A stretch of DNA of 9,684 nucleotides. It comes from Pirellulales bacterium (GTDB lineage Bacteria; Planctomycetota; Planctomycetia; Pirellulales; JAICIG01). Positions 1-5,952 of this stretch are shown piece by piece. The stretch's first letter is position 1. The number at the start of each line of letters is the position of its first letter. Both the position numbers and the translations under genes were made by a program. Under the pieces are notes generated by a model. That model saw nothing but the letters and a program-made list of their open reading frames with translations. It was not told the origin of the DNA and searched no databases. The stretch lies in NCBI GenBank assembly GCA_025924495.1, contig JAICIG010000303.1:1-9684 (forward strand). The letters are read 5' to 3'.

Positions 1-1
1 A

Positions 2-1165
2 ATTGACCGCGGCCGAGCCAGTGTTCAACAGCAGCACGCCGCTCGTTACGTTGGAGTCGCCGCTCGCCGGGGGCAGCGGCGCGCCCGAGCCGACGGCCAA
101 TCCGCTCGCCGCCGCCACGCTGCCTTGATAAACGCCCAGGCCGCTGCCGTCGGTCAAGTTGCCGCCGGCCAGCACCGACCCATTGCCCAAAGGATAGACA
201 GTTCCCGGCGGCAAACCGGGCACAATAAATACCACGGCGCCGCCGCCGGGCAAGGGATTATTGCCCGGCTGAGCGCTGTTGAGCACGCCGATCAACTGAT
301 TGCCGGCGATGATATCGCTCATCGCCACGTCGGCCTGCGTGACGCCTGCCGGTCCGACGAACGGCTTGAGCGCATCGACCGCTTGAGAAACGTCGGCATT
401 CGTGGCGAGCCCCTGGTCGGCCTTGTCTTTGAGCTGATCGAGCGCGTTTTGCGCTTCGGCGATTTTCACCAGCGGGTCGCCGTTCAACGCCGAAACCGAA
501 TTGTCTGCGAACAGCTTTTTCAGCCCGGCCACGTCGCCGTCGGCAATCAGTTGCTTGGCCTTATCGATGTCGGCCGGCGACAGGCCCGTGGTGCTCAGCA
601 AGATTTGCTGCTGGGCATTGTTGGGCAGGAACGATTGCAAGGTCTGGATGTCGTCGTCCACCTTCTGCGCCGCCTGGTCGTGCCAGTCGTGAATGTCGGC
701 CTTGGTGATGGGGAGCAGATTCAGCCCCTGCACGATGTTCTTGGGCGGCGCGAGTTTTTTCGGCAGCACATTGACCTTCGGCGCGACGGGCGCCGCCGGC
801 GTCGCAGCCGGAGCCGGCAGCGAGTTGGGATAAGGATTCGCCGGCGCGTATCCGTTTGAGGGATAGTAATTGTTCTGAGGATAGTAGCCGTCGTCGTCAT
901 CGTAATTCGGGTAATTGTTGCCGGGCCGCCAATTGTTATTGCCGGGGCGCCAGTTGTTCGAAGGGTAGTTGTTGTTCGACGGATAATTATTATTGTTGCT
1001 CATGCCGTTGAGCATCGTCCCCACGTCGTTGATGATTTCGTTCGCGATATTCATCCCATTGTTCCGCCCCTCCCGCACGCCTCGCTGGGCAAAGGCACCA
1101 GGCGACGACAGCAACAAGACCGATGCGCAAGCAAGCGAAAAAATAGCGGCGCGGCGTGGCGACAT
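2..1165 (-). CDS. Secreted Asn/Pro-rich protein of unknown function (C-terminus beyond window)
   Basis: The reading frame is open for 388 codons from an ATG at 1165 to the left edge, with no stop. An AAGGA ribosome binding site lies 8 bases before the ATG. Residues 1-26 form a classic Sec signal peptide: a basic start (SPRR), a hydrophobic core (about 8-20) and an AFA-Q cleavage site. Residues 57-115 are low complexity, with repeated YPSNNN, NWRPGNNN and YYPQNN-type units and a run of four Asp at 89-92. A Pro/Ala linker (116-145) follows, then a helical, Gln/Asp/Ala-rich part (about 150-295). The last visible stretch (about 296-388) is rich in Gly, Pro, Ser and Val and looks beta-like. I recognise no family and no catalytic motif. 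Export to the periplasm or cell surface is inferred from the signal peptide. Long plus-strand frames here are shadows. Confidence 0.8.
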   Translation of the reverse strand, partial: MSPRRAAIFSLACASVLLLSSPGAFAQRGVREGRNNGMNIANEIINDVGTMLNGMSNNNNYPSNNNYPSNNWRPGNNNWRPGNNYPNYDDDDGYYPQNNYYPSNGYAPANPYPNSLPAPAATPAAPVAPKVNVLPKKLAPPKNIVQGLNLLPITKADIHDWHDQAAQKVDDDIQTLQSFLPNNAQQQILLSTTGLSPADIDKAKQLIADGDVAGLKKLFADNSVSALNGDPLVKIAEAQNALDQLKDKADQGLATNADVSQAVDALKPFVGPAGVTQADVAMSDIIAGNQLIGVLNSAQPGNNPLPGGGAVVFIVPGLPPGTVYPLGNGSVLAGGNLTDGSGLGVYQGSVAAASGLAVGSGAPLPPASGDSNVTSGVLLLNTGSAAVN

Positions 1166-1237
1166 AGTAACCGTCCTTGCAGGCAAAAAGGGGTGGCGGG
1201 CCCAAGCTCAGCGGGGCGTTGATTTCAATCGCTTGGT

Positions 1238-1243
1238 TATAAT
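1238..1243 (+). promoter_or_regulatory. Candidate -10 box (TATAAT) upstream of the adenosine-specific kinase
   Basis: A perfect TATAAT lies in the divergent intergenic region, about 180 bases before the kinase start. The nearest -35-like sequence, TTGATT at 1219-1224, leaves a spacer of only 13 bases, shorter than the usual 16-18. The box may therefore be fortuitous. It is the only consensus-like element seen in the 258-base gap between the secreted protein and the kinase. Confidence 0.25.
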
Positions 1244-1423
1244 GTCAAGTTGCACGAATGCAAAGAAAATGTGATTGACCCGTCCGGCGGCGATTTCCGC
1301 CGCGCGTTGGGGCGACGCCGCCTTGTCGGCGCCTGGTTGAAACATCGCGCCGCGCGGCAAAATGCAGGCCCACGAGCAGCCCGCCGCACGTTACGAAGTA
1401 TCGAGCAAGTCGGAGAAATTGTG

Positions 1424-1909
1424 ATGTATCTCAAGACCGTCAAAGTGGAAAAGCCGGACGAGGTCAACTTCATTCTCGGCCAGTCGCACTTCATCAAAAC
1501 GGTCGAGGACATTCACGAAGCGCTGGTCGGCGCGGTCCCCGGCATCAAGTTCGGCGTCGCCTTCTGCGAGGCGTCGGGAAAATGCCTGATTCGCTTCTCG
1601 GGCACAGACGATGCCATGATCGAGCTGGCGAAGAAGAACGCCGCGGCTCTCGGAGCGGGCCACAGCTTTATCATTTTTCTCGGCGAAGGCTTCTTTCCGC
1701 TGAATGTGTTGAATGCGCTCAAGATGTTGCCCGAGGTGTGCCGGATCTTCTGCGCGACCGCCAACCCGACGGAAGTCGTGCTCGCCGAGACCGACCAGGG
1801 GCGAGGCATTCTGGGCGTCATCGACGGATTCTCGCCGAAAGGCATCGAAGACGACGCCGAAATGCAATGGCGCCACGACTTTTTGCGCCAGATCGGGTAC
1901 AAGCACTGA
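1424..1909 (+). CDS. Adenosine-specific kinase (PF04008 family)
   Basis: This 161-residue cytosolic protein matches, along its whole length, the small family first described as an adenosine-specific kinase in Pyrobaculum. Members phosphorylate adenosine to AMP and are unrelated to PfkB-type adenosine kinases. Family hallmarks visible: GQSHFIKTVEDIHEAL (19-34), PGIKFGVAFCEASG (39-52), GAGHSFIIFL (77-86), FPLNVLNALK (91-100), PEVCRIFCATANPTEVV (103-119), GRGILGVIDG (126-135) and the C-terminal IGYK. The length is normal. The frame is open upstream to an ATG at 1250. I chose the ATG at 1424 because a GGAG site lies 8 bases before it, known members begin at this point, and the extra 58 residues are Arg-rich and unlike the family. 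GTG at 1421 is an equivalent alternative. The gene stands alone and converges with the DUF1990 gene. A role in nucleoside salvage is inferred from the family. Confidence 0.9.
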   Translation: MYLKTVKVEKPDEVNFILGQSHFIKTVEDIHEALVGAVPGIKFGVAFCEASGKCLIRFSGTDDAMIELAKKNAAALGAGHSFIIFLGEGFFPLNVLNALKMLPEVCRIFCATANPTEVVLAETDQGRGILGVIDGFSPKGIEDDAEMQWRHDFLRQIGYKH

Positions 1910-1937
1910 GCCGCTACGAACGTTTGGCGTGAGCGGC
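1910..1937. terminator. Candidate hairpin between convergent genes
   Basis: GCCGCTACG (1910-1918) pairs with CGT-G-AGCGGC (1928-1937). This gives a 9-bp stem with one bulged G and a 9-base loop. It begins one base after the kinase stop, in the 60-base gap shared with the DUF1990 stop at 1970. There is no T-run on either strand, so intrinsic termination is only suggested. Confidence 0.3.
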
Positions 1938-1969
1938 GGAAAGCGCTTCACGCGCGGGGCGATGTCTTG

Positions 1970-2548
1970 TCAGGCGATCGCTCTCTGCATCGCCGCCGCA
2001 GAGTCGCGGCCAAATCTCTTCTGGGCTCGACGAACGAGCGGATAGCCCAGCCGGGAGAGAAAGTAATTCGGGCGAGAGAAGGCCAAGATGTCGTACCAGA
2101 CGCTATGGTCGGACCTATTCCACTCGACCAAGAACCGCTCCTCGCCGCTCTCGGCGTGACCGGGCAAGGTTCCGTAAGCGAAGCCGAACTTGCTGATCGG
2201 TCCTGTCTCGTCGACGACATAGACGATCCGACAGCAATTGAGCCACCACAGCCCCAGGACGCGACCCATCACCGCCACGACTTCGCCCGGCTGAATGAGA
2301 GTTTCCGACGGCCAGGCTTCGACCCAGCCGAGTTGGAACTGCCGCCAGCGCCTGATCGCCGCCCTTGCCGCCTCGAACGCCTGTTCCCCATCGCCAAGCT
2401 TGACGCGCGTGCGATCGACCACATAGCCAACGGGCGGAGTCGTCGCCGTCGCCCCAACGGGCGAATAGGTAAAATCGAGCCCGGCCTGCTCGGCAAGGAA
2501 CTGGCGGATCGATTCGGCGGCTGGTTTTCTTAACGACAACGTCGCCAC
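1970..2548 (-). CDS. DUF1990 family protein (PF09348)
   Basis: The 192-residue product matches the DUF1990 family along its length. Visible signatures are YSPVGAT (28-34), the helix EQAFEAARAAIRRWR (55-69), GLWWLNCCRIVYVVDE (99-114), FGFAYGTLPGHAESGEERF (121-139), VWYDILAFSRP (150-160) and a basic, amphipathic C-terminus. The biochemical role of the family is unknown. Its fold is thought to resemble START/SRPBCC-type ligand-binding proteins, which is family knowledge and not visible here. No signal peptide or membrane segment is seen. The start is uncertain. The GTG at 2548 follows a GGAG by 5 bases and agrees with the usual family start. The longest frame begins at a GTG at 2569 with no ribosome binding site, and a TTG at 2542 is also possible. 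The gene is divergent from the first methyltransferase. The long frame over 2115-3386 on this strand is a shadow of that gene. Confidence 0.85.
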   Translation of the reverse strand: MATLSLRKPAAESIRQFLAEQAGLDFTYSPVGATATTPPVGYVVDRTRVKLGDGEQAFEAARAAIRRWRQFQLGWVEAWPSETLIQPGEVVAVMGRVLGLWWLNCCRIVYVVDETGPISKFGFAYGTLPGHAESGEERFLVEWNRSDHSVWYDILAFSRPNYFLSRLGYPLVRRAQKRFGRDSAAAMQRAIA

Positions 2549-2663
2549 GCTTGCTCCGGTTCGCAACACAATGTGTGTGGCAGTTCAAGAAACGGTAAAA
2601 TGCCCCCGTAACGGGTCCCCGCAGAAATAGTATCCGCAAAATAAATCGCTTCCTAACCCAGTC

Positions 2664-3395
2664 ATGTCCAACATTGAGGCGTACAAAAGCGATCTCGCCT
2701 ACGTCCACGACCAAGGCTATGGCGGATTCGCCCGTGACTCGGCGCCTGGCCTGTTGGCATTGCTGCGCCAGGCCGGAATCGAACGCGGGCGCGTGGTCGA
2801 CCTCGGGTGCGGCAGCGGCATCTGGGCCGGCGAACTGCTCAAGGCCGGATATCAGGTCGTCGGCGTCGATCTCTCTGGAGCGATGATCGAGATCGCTCGG
2901 CGCCGGGCGCCGGAAGCAGAATTGCACCTTGGGTCGTTCTTGCAGTTTTCGATTCCGCCTTGCCAGGCGGTGACGGCGCTCGGCGAGGTTTTCAATTACC
3001 TGTTTGACGCCGACAATTCGCTCGGCTCGTTGCAGCAGACGTGTCAACGAATCTTCACCGCTCTTTCGCCCGGCGGAATGCTGATCTTCGACGTGGCCGA
3101 GCCCGGGCGAAATCGAGGACTCAAGCAGGCGTTCCGCGAGGGGGACGACTGGACTTGCCTGGTGGAGTTTCAGCACGACGATTTGCAGCAGCAACTGGTC
3201 CGCCGTATCGTGACTTTCCGCAAGCTTGGAGACGCTTATCGCCGCAGCGAAGAAACGCACCGCCAGCAACTTTTCGACGAAGCGAGCGTCAGCGCGGTCC
3301 TGAAGGAGATCGGCTTCCGGGCAGAAACGGTCCGAAGCTACGGAGATCACCCGCTGGCCGATGCGGTGGTCGGCTTCGTGGCGCACAAGCCGTAA
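2664..3395 (+). CDS. Class I SAM-dependent methyltransferase
   Basis: This is a 243-residue soluble protein with a Rossmann-type methyltransferase core. Motif I is VVDLGCGSG (44-52). The acidic residue that would bind the SAM ribose is D69 in VVGVDLSG (65-72). A motif IV-like ALGEVFNYLFD lies at 105-115, and LSPGGMLIFDV (134-144) is the usual strand-5 region. The N-terminus (Y7, Y13, DQGYGGFA 16-23) resembles the 'YDxxY...' lead-in of Methyltransf_25-type small-molecule methyltransferases. The C-terminal half, with FRKLGDAYRRSEETHRQ and 'VLKEIGF', is typical of that group. The substrate cannot be told. The ATG has no clear Shine-Dalgarno sequence, but the frame fits the family start. It is followed by a second, sequence-distinct methyltransferase 88 bases downstream, and the two may be cotranscribed. 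Confidence 0.88.
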   Translation: MSNIEAYKSDLAYVHDQGYGGFARDSAPGLLALLRQAGIERGRVVDLGCGSGIWAGELLKAGYQVVGVDLSGAMIEIARRRAPEAELHLGSFLQFSIPPCQAVTALGEVFNYLFDADNSLGSLQQTCQRIFTALSPGGMLIFDVAEPGRNRGLKQAFREGDDWTCLVEFQHDDLQQQLVRRIVTFRKLGDAYRRSEETHRQQLFDEASVSAVLKEIGFRAETVRSYGDHPLADAVVGFVAHKP

Positions 3396-3483
3396 ACGCG
3401 GTTAATTGACGCAACGAAGAACAGCAAGTTCAAAACGTGAGCGCAGCCTCCCAGGTTCGGGGCGGCCAAGGAGAAATCGATTC

Positions 3484-4098
3484 GTGGGCCTTTACTCGCG
3501 CTGGATCTTTCCCTGCCTTTGCGACCTGACGCTGAACAACGAGCGGGTGGCCGGGCATCGTCGGGAATTGCTGGCGGGGGCCGGCGGAAGAATCCTGGAG
3601 ATCGGCTTGGGCACGGGTCTGAATCTGGCGAGCTATCCCCAGGATGTTCGCGAGATCGTCACCGTCGATCCCAATCCCGGCATGCTCCGCACGGCGAAAC
3701 GGCGCATCGAGCAATCAGGCATCCACGTGGAGCAGCAGCGCCAAAGCAGCGAGCAACTTCCTTTCGACGCGGCGACCTTCGATTGCGTCGTCAGCACATT
3801 CACGTTGTGCAGTATTGAGGACGCCAGCCGAGCGCTCGCCGAAATCTACCGTGTGCTAAAGTCCGGCGGCAGATTCTTGTTTCTGGAACACGGTCTCAGT
3901 CCGGACGCCAAGGTGCGGCGATGGCAGCGGCGGCTAAATGAGCTGCAACGGCGTCTGGCGGCCAATTGTCGATTGGATCGCGACATTCGGCAGCTCGTCT
4001 CGAGCGCGCCATTTTCAGACGTCGAGGCGACCGAGTTCTATCTGGAGCACACGCCTCGCACGCACGGATATCTGTATCGAGGCGCGGCCGTGAAATAG
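3484..4098 (+). CDS. Class I SAM-dependent methyltransferase (Methyltransf_11 / METTL7-like)
   Basis: The product is 204 residues. Motif I is RILEIGLGTGLN (36-47), the acidic loop is TVDPNPGM (60-67), and the motif IV region is FDCVVSTFTLCSIED (99-113). The strand-5 region is LKSGGRFLFLEHG (125-137). 'FTLCSI.D...AL.E..RVLK.GG...FLEHG' is a pattern of the type 11 methyltransferases that include eukaryotic METTL7 proteins. The substrate is unknown. The longest frame starts at a TTG at 3406, but its extra 26 residues are an Arg/Ser-rich tail with no ribosome binding site. I chose the GTG at 3484: AAGGAG sits at 3468-3473, and the resulting start (MGLYSRWIFPCLCD) agrees with the family. It probably shares a transcript with the preceding methyltransferase. 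It converges with the small protein at 4275-4598. Confidence 0.87.
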   Translation: MGLYSRWIFPCLCDLTLNNERVAGHRRELLAGAGGRILEIGLGTGLNLASYPQDVREIVTVDPNPGMLRTAKRRIEQSGIHVEQQRQSSEQLPFDAATFDCVVSTFTLCSIEDASRALAEIYRVLKSGGRFLFLEHGLSPDAKVRRWQRRLNELQRRLAANCRLDRDIRQLVSSAPFSDVEATEFYLEHTPRTHGYLYRGAAVK

Positions 4099-4198
4099 TC
4101 TTTGGGCGATCGATGGCGCGTTTTCTGATACGCCCTGCTGAACGTCGAAGAGGAGGCGACCTCAGTGAAAGAGAGGCCTCGCCCAAGCCCCGCGCCGG

Positions 4199-4233
4199 CG
4201 GCGACGTTTCTGTTTAAGAGAGAAACGTCGCCG
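4199..4233. terminator. Perfect 13-bp hairpin between convergent genes
   Basis: CGGCGACGTTTCT (4199-4211) and AGAAACGTCGCCG (4221-4233) are exact inverted copies around a 9-base loop. The hairpin lies 100 bases past the methyltransferase stop and 42 bases past the stop of the opposing small gene. Its position suits a bidirectional terminator. No T-run follows on either strand, so it may instead be an RNA-stabilising structure or a protein-binding site. Confidence 0.5.
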
Positions 4234-4274
4234 GAGGCGTGTAAGAGAAAGATCGAGCAGAAATCGCGCGGCCG

Positions 4275-4598
4275 CTACCAGCCCATCACCATGTTCGATT
4301 CGATCACTTTGCGGGCCCGCTCTAGATCGGAGCCGGTCTCGTGCATATACAGCCGGATGGCATGCACTTTGTCGCCAGCGGCTTTCGACAGGCAATCGCG
4401 AGCCGTGTGGCAGATGTCGAGCTTGCCGGAGATGCCCAGCGCGCTTTTGGAAATAACCCAGGTATCTCGAGGACGCTTCGTCAATCGCATCACGCGTTCG
4501 CCAGGATAAGCATCATTGACGACTGCCGCAGCGGCGTCCTGATCCTCGGCCCAAGTGATAATGATGTGCGACTCCGTCTCGATTTCAAACAATGGCAT
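4275..4598 (-). CDS. Small conserved-looking protein with L7/L12 C-terminal-like segment
   Basis: The product is 107 residues. I recognise no named family. The start is the ATG at 4598, with GGGGGA 7 bases upstream. The frame extends to 4658, but the extra residues (AGRRASTPLLF...) look non-coding. Two parts can be seen. Residues 1-50 have a strand-rich pattern (PLFEIETESHIIITWAE, then ERVMRLTKRPRDTWVIS). Residues 76-101 read DKVHAIRLYMHETGSDLERARKVIES, which follows the ribosomal L7/L12 C-terminal pattern (K-hydrophobic-x-A-I-x-x-x-x-x-x-T-G-x-x-L-x-x-A-[KR]-x-x-[VI]-E). Two Cys (63, 69) lie between the parts. The protein is soluble, with no signal peptide. The L7/L12 resemblance was judged by eye and does not imply a ribosomal role. 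The gene appears monocistronic. Confidence 0.75.
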   Translation of the reverse strand: MPLFEIETESHIIITWAEDQDAAAAVVNDAYPGERVMRLTKRPRDTWVISKSALGISGKLDICHTARDCLSKAAGDKVHAIRLYMHETGSDLERARKVIESNMVMGW

Positions 4599-4684
4599 GG
4601 AGCATTCCCCCTTTCCATGTTGAAATAGAAGTGGTGTTGACGCCCGCCTTCCGGCCATCGAAAAGCAGGCGCGGACAGATGTCT

Positions 4685-4894
4685 CTACACCGAGATCGTA
4701 AGACTCCTCGGGCTATTCGTCAACGCGCCCCATGACCCGCTTTGGGGGACGTCTCTGCCGCATATTTTGCCTTCGCAGCAGACGCGGCGGCTGCAATCGC
4801 CTTGGGGCTCGCCGTTTGCGCAAAACGCCTGATCCACTGGCGAAAATAGATCGGTTAAGCGCGGCTTGATAGACGCGACGTTTATCGCGATCAC
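4685..4894 (-). CDS. Possible small Cys-containing ORF downstream of the kinase (weak)
   Basis: This 69-codon frame begins at a GTG (4894) that overlaps the kinase stop by GTGA. The same 4-base overlap joins the kinase to the gene before it. It fills most of the 292-base gap before the small protein gene. The middle contains CANGEPQGDCSRRVCCEGKI, with a sixth Cys soon after. I recognise no family. The ribosome binding site is weak (an AGCAGG some 10 bases before the GTG), and codon choice is less GC-biased at third positions than in neighbours. It may well be chance. If it is not a gene, this gap holds nothing else I can identify. Confidence 0.2.
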   Translation of the reverse strand: MIAINVASIKPRLTDLFSPVDQAFCANGEPQGDCSRRVCCEGKICGRDVPQSGSWGALTNSPRSLTISV

Positions 4895-5952
4895 AGCGCG
4901 TAAGCCTGCTGCCAGCGGGCCAAGAGCTGCGCGGGGCTGGCGACGCCGGTGGTGCCGAGTTGTTGCACGGTAATCGAGGCAACTAGATTGCCCACGGCCG
5001 CCGCTTCGACCGGTCTCGCCCCCGCTAGAAGCGAGGCGACGATCCCGGCCGTGGCGCTATCGCCCGCGCCGACCACGTCGATCGGCCCCTCCACTGGATA
5101 ACCGGGAACCTCGACGGCCGCGGGCGCCTGTCCGGCGGCGACAAATCCGACAGCTAGCATGCCGCGCTCGCCCAGCGTACAGAAGAGCGGGCAGCCAGTA
5201 AGTGTCGACAAATGCATTGCTGCTTGCTTGGCAAGCTCCAGCTCAACGGGAGCTGCGGCGCCGCTTGGGGTGCGGCCGAGACTGGCTAGACATTCCCCGA
5301 CATTGGGTTTGAGTATGCCGAATTGAAAGCGAGCGATCCGCGCGCGGCTATCGACGAAGACGAGCTTGCCGGGCTGCGCGCGGCTCAGTCCCGCCAGGTG
5401 TTCGCGCACCTCGCCAGTGACCACGCCCCAGTCTTCTTCATTGACCTGGTCGAGCACAATCAGCCCGTCGGACGATTGAAAAACTTCAGTGATGTGTCGC
5501 AGCAAACGATCGACCGTGGCCTGGCTCATCCGGGCGCGATTGCGCAAATCGAGGCGATTCAGTTCGCGCCAGACGCCGTTGGCGTCGCGCTTCATCGGCT
5601 TGGTATAAGTAGGAGTCAGACGAGCAGGATCGCGCAGCACATGACCGACGTCGACCGGCAGCGCTTCGAGCGCTTTGCACAAGTCATAGGCCTGACCATC
5701 GTCTCCCAGTACGGTTGCCGGAATGAGCCGGCCGACGCCGAGCGCCGCCAGGTTGTTCATCACCGTGCCGAGGGCGCCCGGGCTGTTGCGGACTCGCGTC
5801 ACCTGATAGGCCTCGAGGCCCGTTTCGATCGAAAGCTCTTCGAGCTCCGGATCGATGTCCAAGTAACGGTCGAGAAACAGGTCTCCGACCAGGCCGATTT
5901 TCAGTCGGCCGAATGCCGCCAGCAGTGTTTCGAGCCGCTCGCGCGTGATCAC
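4891..5952 (-). CDS. PfkB-family sugar kinase, RfaE domain I-like
   Basis: This 353-residue cytosolic protein has a ribokinase/PfkB fold. The N-terminal KIGLVGDLFLDRYL (18-31) and SPGALGTVMNNLAALG (57-72) match the sugar-binding start and 'GGA.N.A..LA.LG' motif; here the first Gly is Pro-Gly. ILKPNVGE (213-220) is the 'KPN..E' motif typical of the RfaE/HldE heptose-7-phosphate kinase domain. IDVVGAGDSATAG (291-303) is PfkB signature 2, with D298 as the presumed catalytic base. It lacks the nucleotidyltransferase domain of bifunctional HldE. I chose the GTG at 5952: GGAGG lies 7 bases upstream and it overlaps the preceding stop by 4 bases. The frame is open to 6297, but that part shadows the upstream gene. 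A phosphorylated sugar is the likely substrate, inferred from RfaE resemblance; the exact one is unknown. Confidence 0.88.
   Translation of the reverse strand: MITRERLETLLAAFGRLKIGLVGDLFLDRYLDIDPELEELSIETGLEAYQVTRVRNSPGALGTVMNNLAALGVGRLIPATVLGDDGQAYDLCKALEALPVDVGHVLRDPARLTPTYTKPMKRDANGVWRELNRLDLRNRARMSQATVDRLLRHITEVFQSSDGLIVLDQVNEEDWGVVTGEVREHLAGLSRAQPGKLVFVDSRARIARFQFGILKPNVGECLASLGRTPSGAAAPVELELAKQAAMHLSTLTGCPLFCTLGERGMLAVGFVAAGQAPAAVEVPGYPVEGPIDVVGAGDSATAGIVASLLAGARPVEAAAVGNLVASITVQQLGTTGVASPAQLLARWQQAYAL

Noticed and set aside
125..859. 244-residue plus-strand frame
   Set aside because: It is antisense to the secreted protein, which has a signal peptide, a ribosome binding site and a continuous open frame; the translation is Arg/Gln/Val-rich noise typical of GC-rich shadows.
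1250..1423. 58-residue N-terminal extension of the adenosine-specific kinase
   Set aside because: It is Arg-rich and absent from the family, whereas the ATG at 1424 has a well-placed GGAG.
2570..2663. Promoter elements in the divergent gap before the first methyltransferase
   Set aside because: TAAAAT and TAGTAT are present, but neither has a -35 match at proper spacing, so I could not support a specific call.
2115..3386. 423-residue minus-strand frame opposite the first methyltransferase
   Set aside because: It lies antisense to a gene with clear methyltransferase motifs and overlaps the DUF1990 gene in another frame; its translation shows no family features.
3406..3483. 26-residue extension of the second methyltransferase starting at TTG
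   Set aside because: No ribosome binding site precedes it, its composition is Arg/Ser-rich, and AAGGAG before the GTG at 3484 fits the family start.
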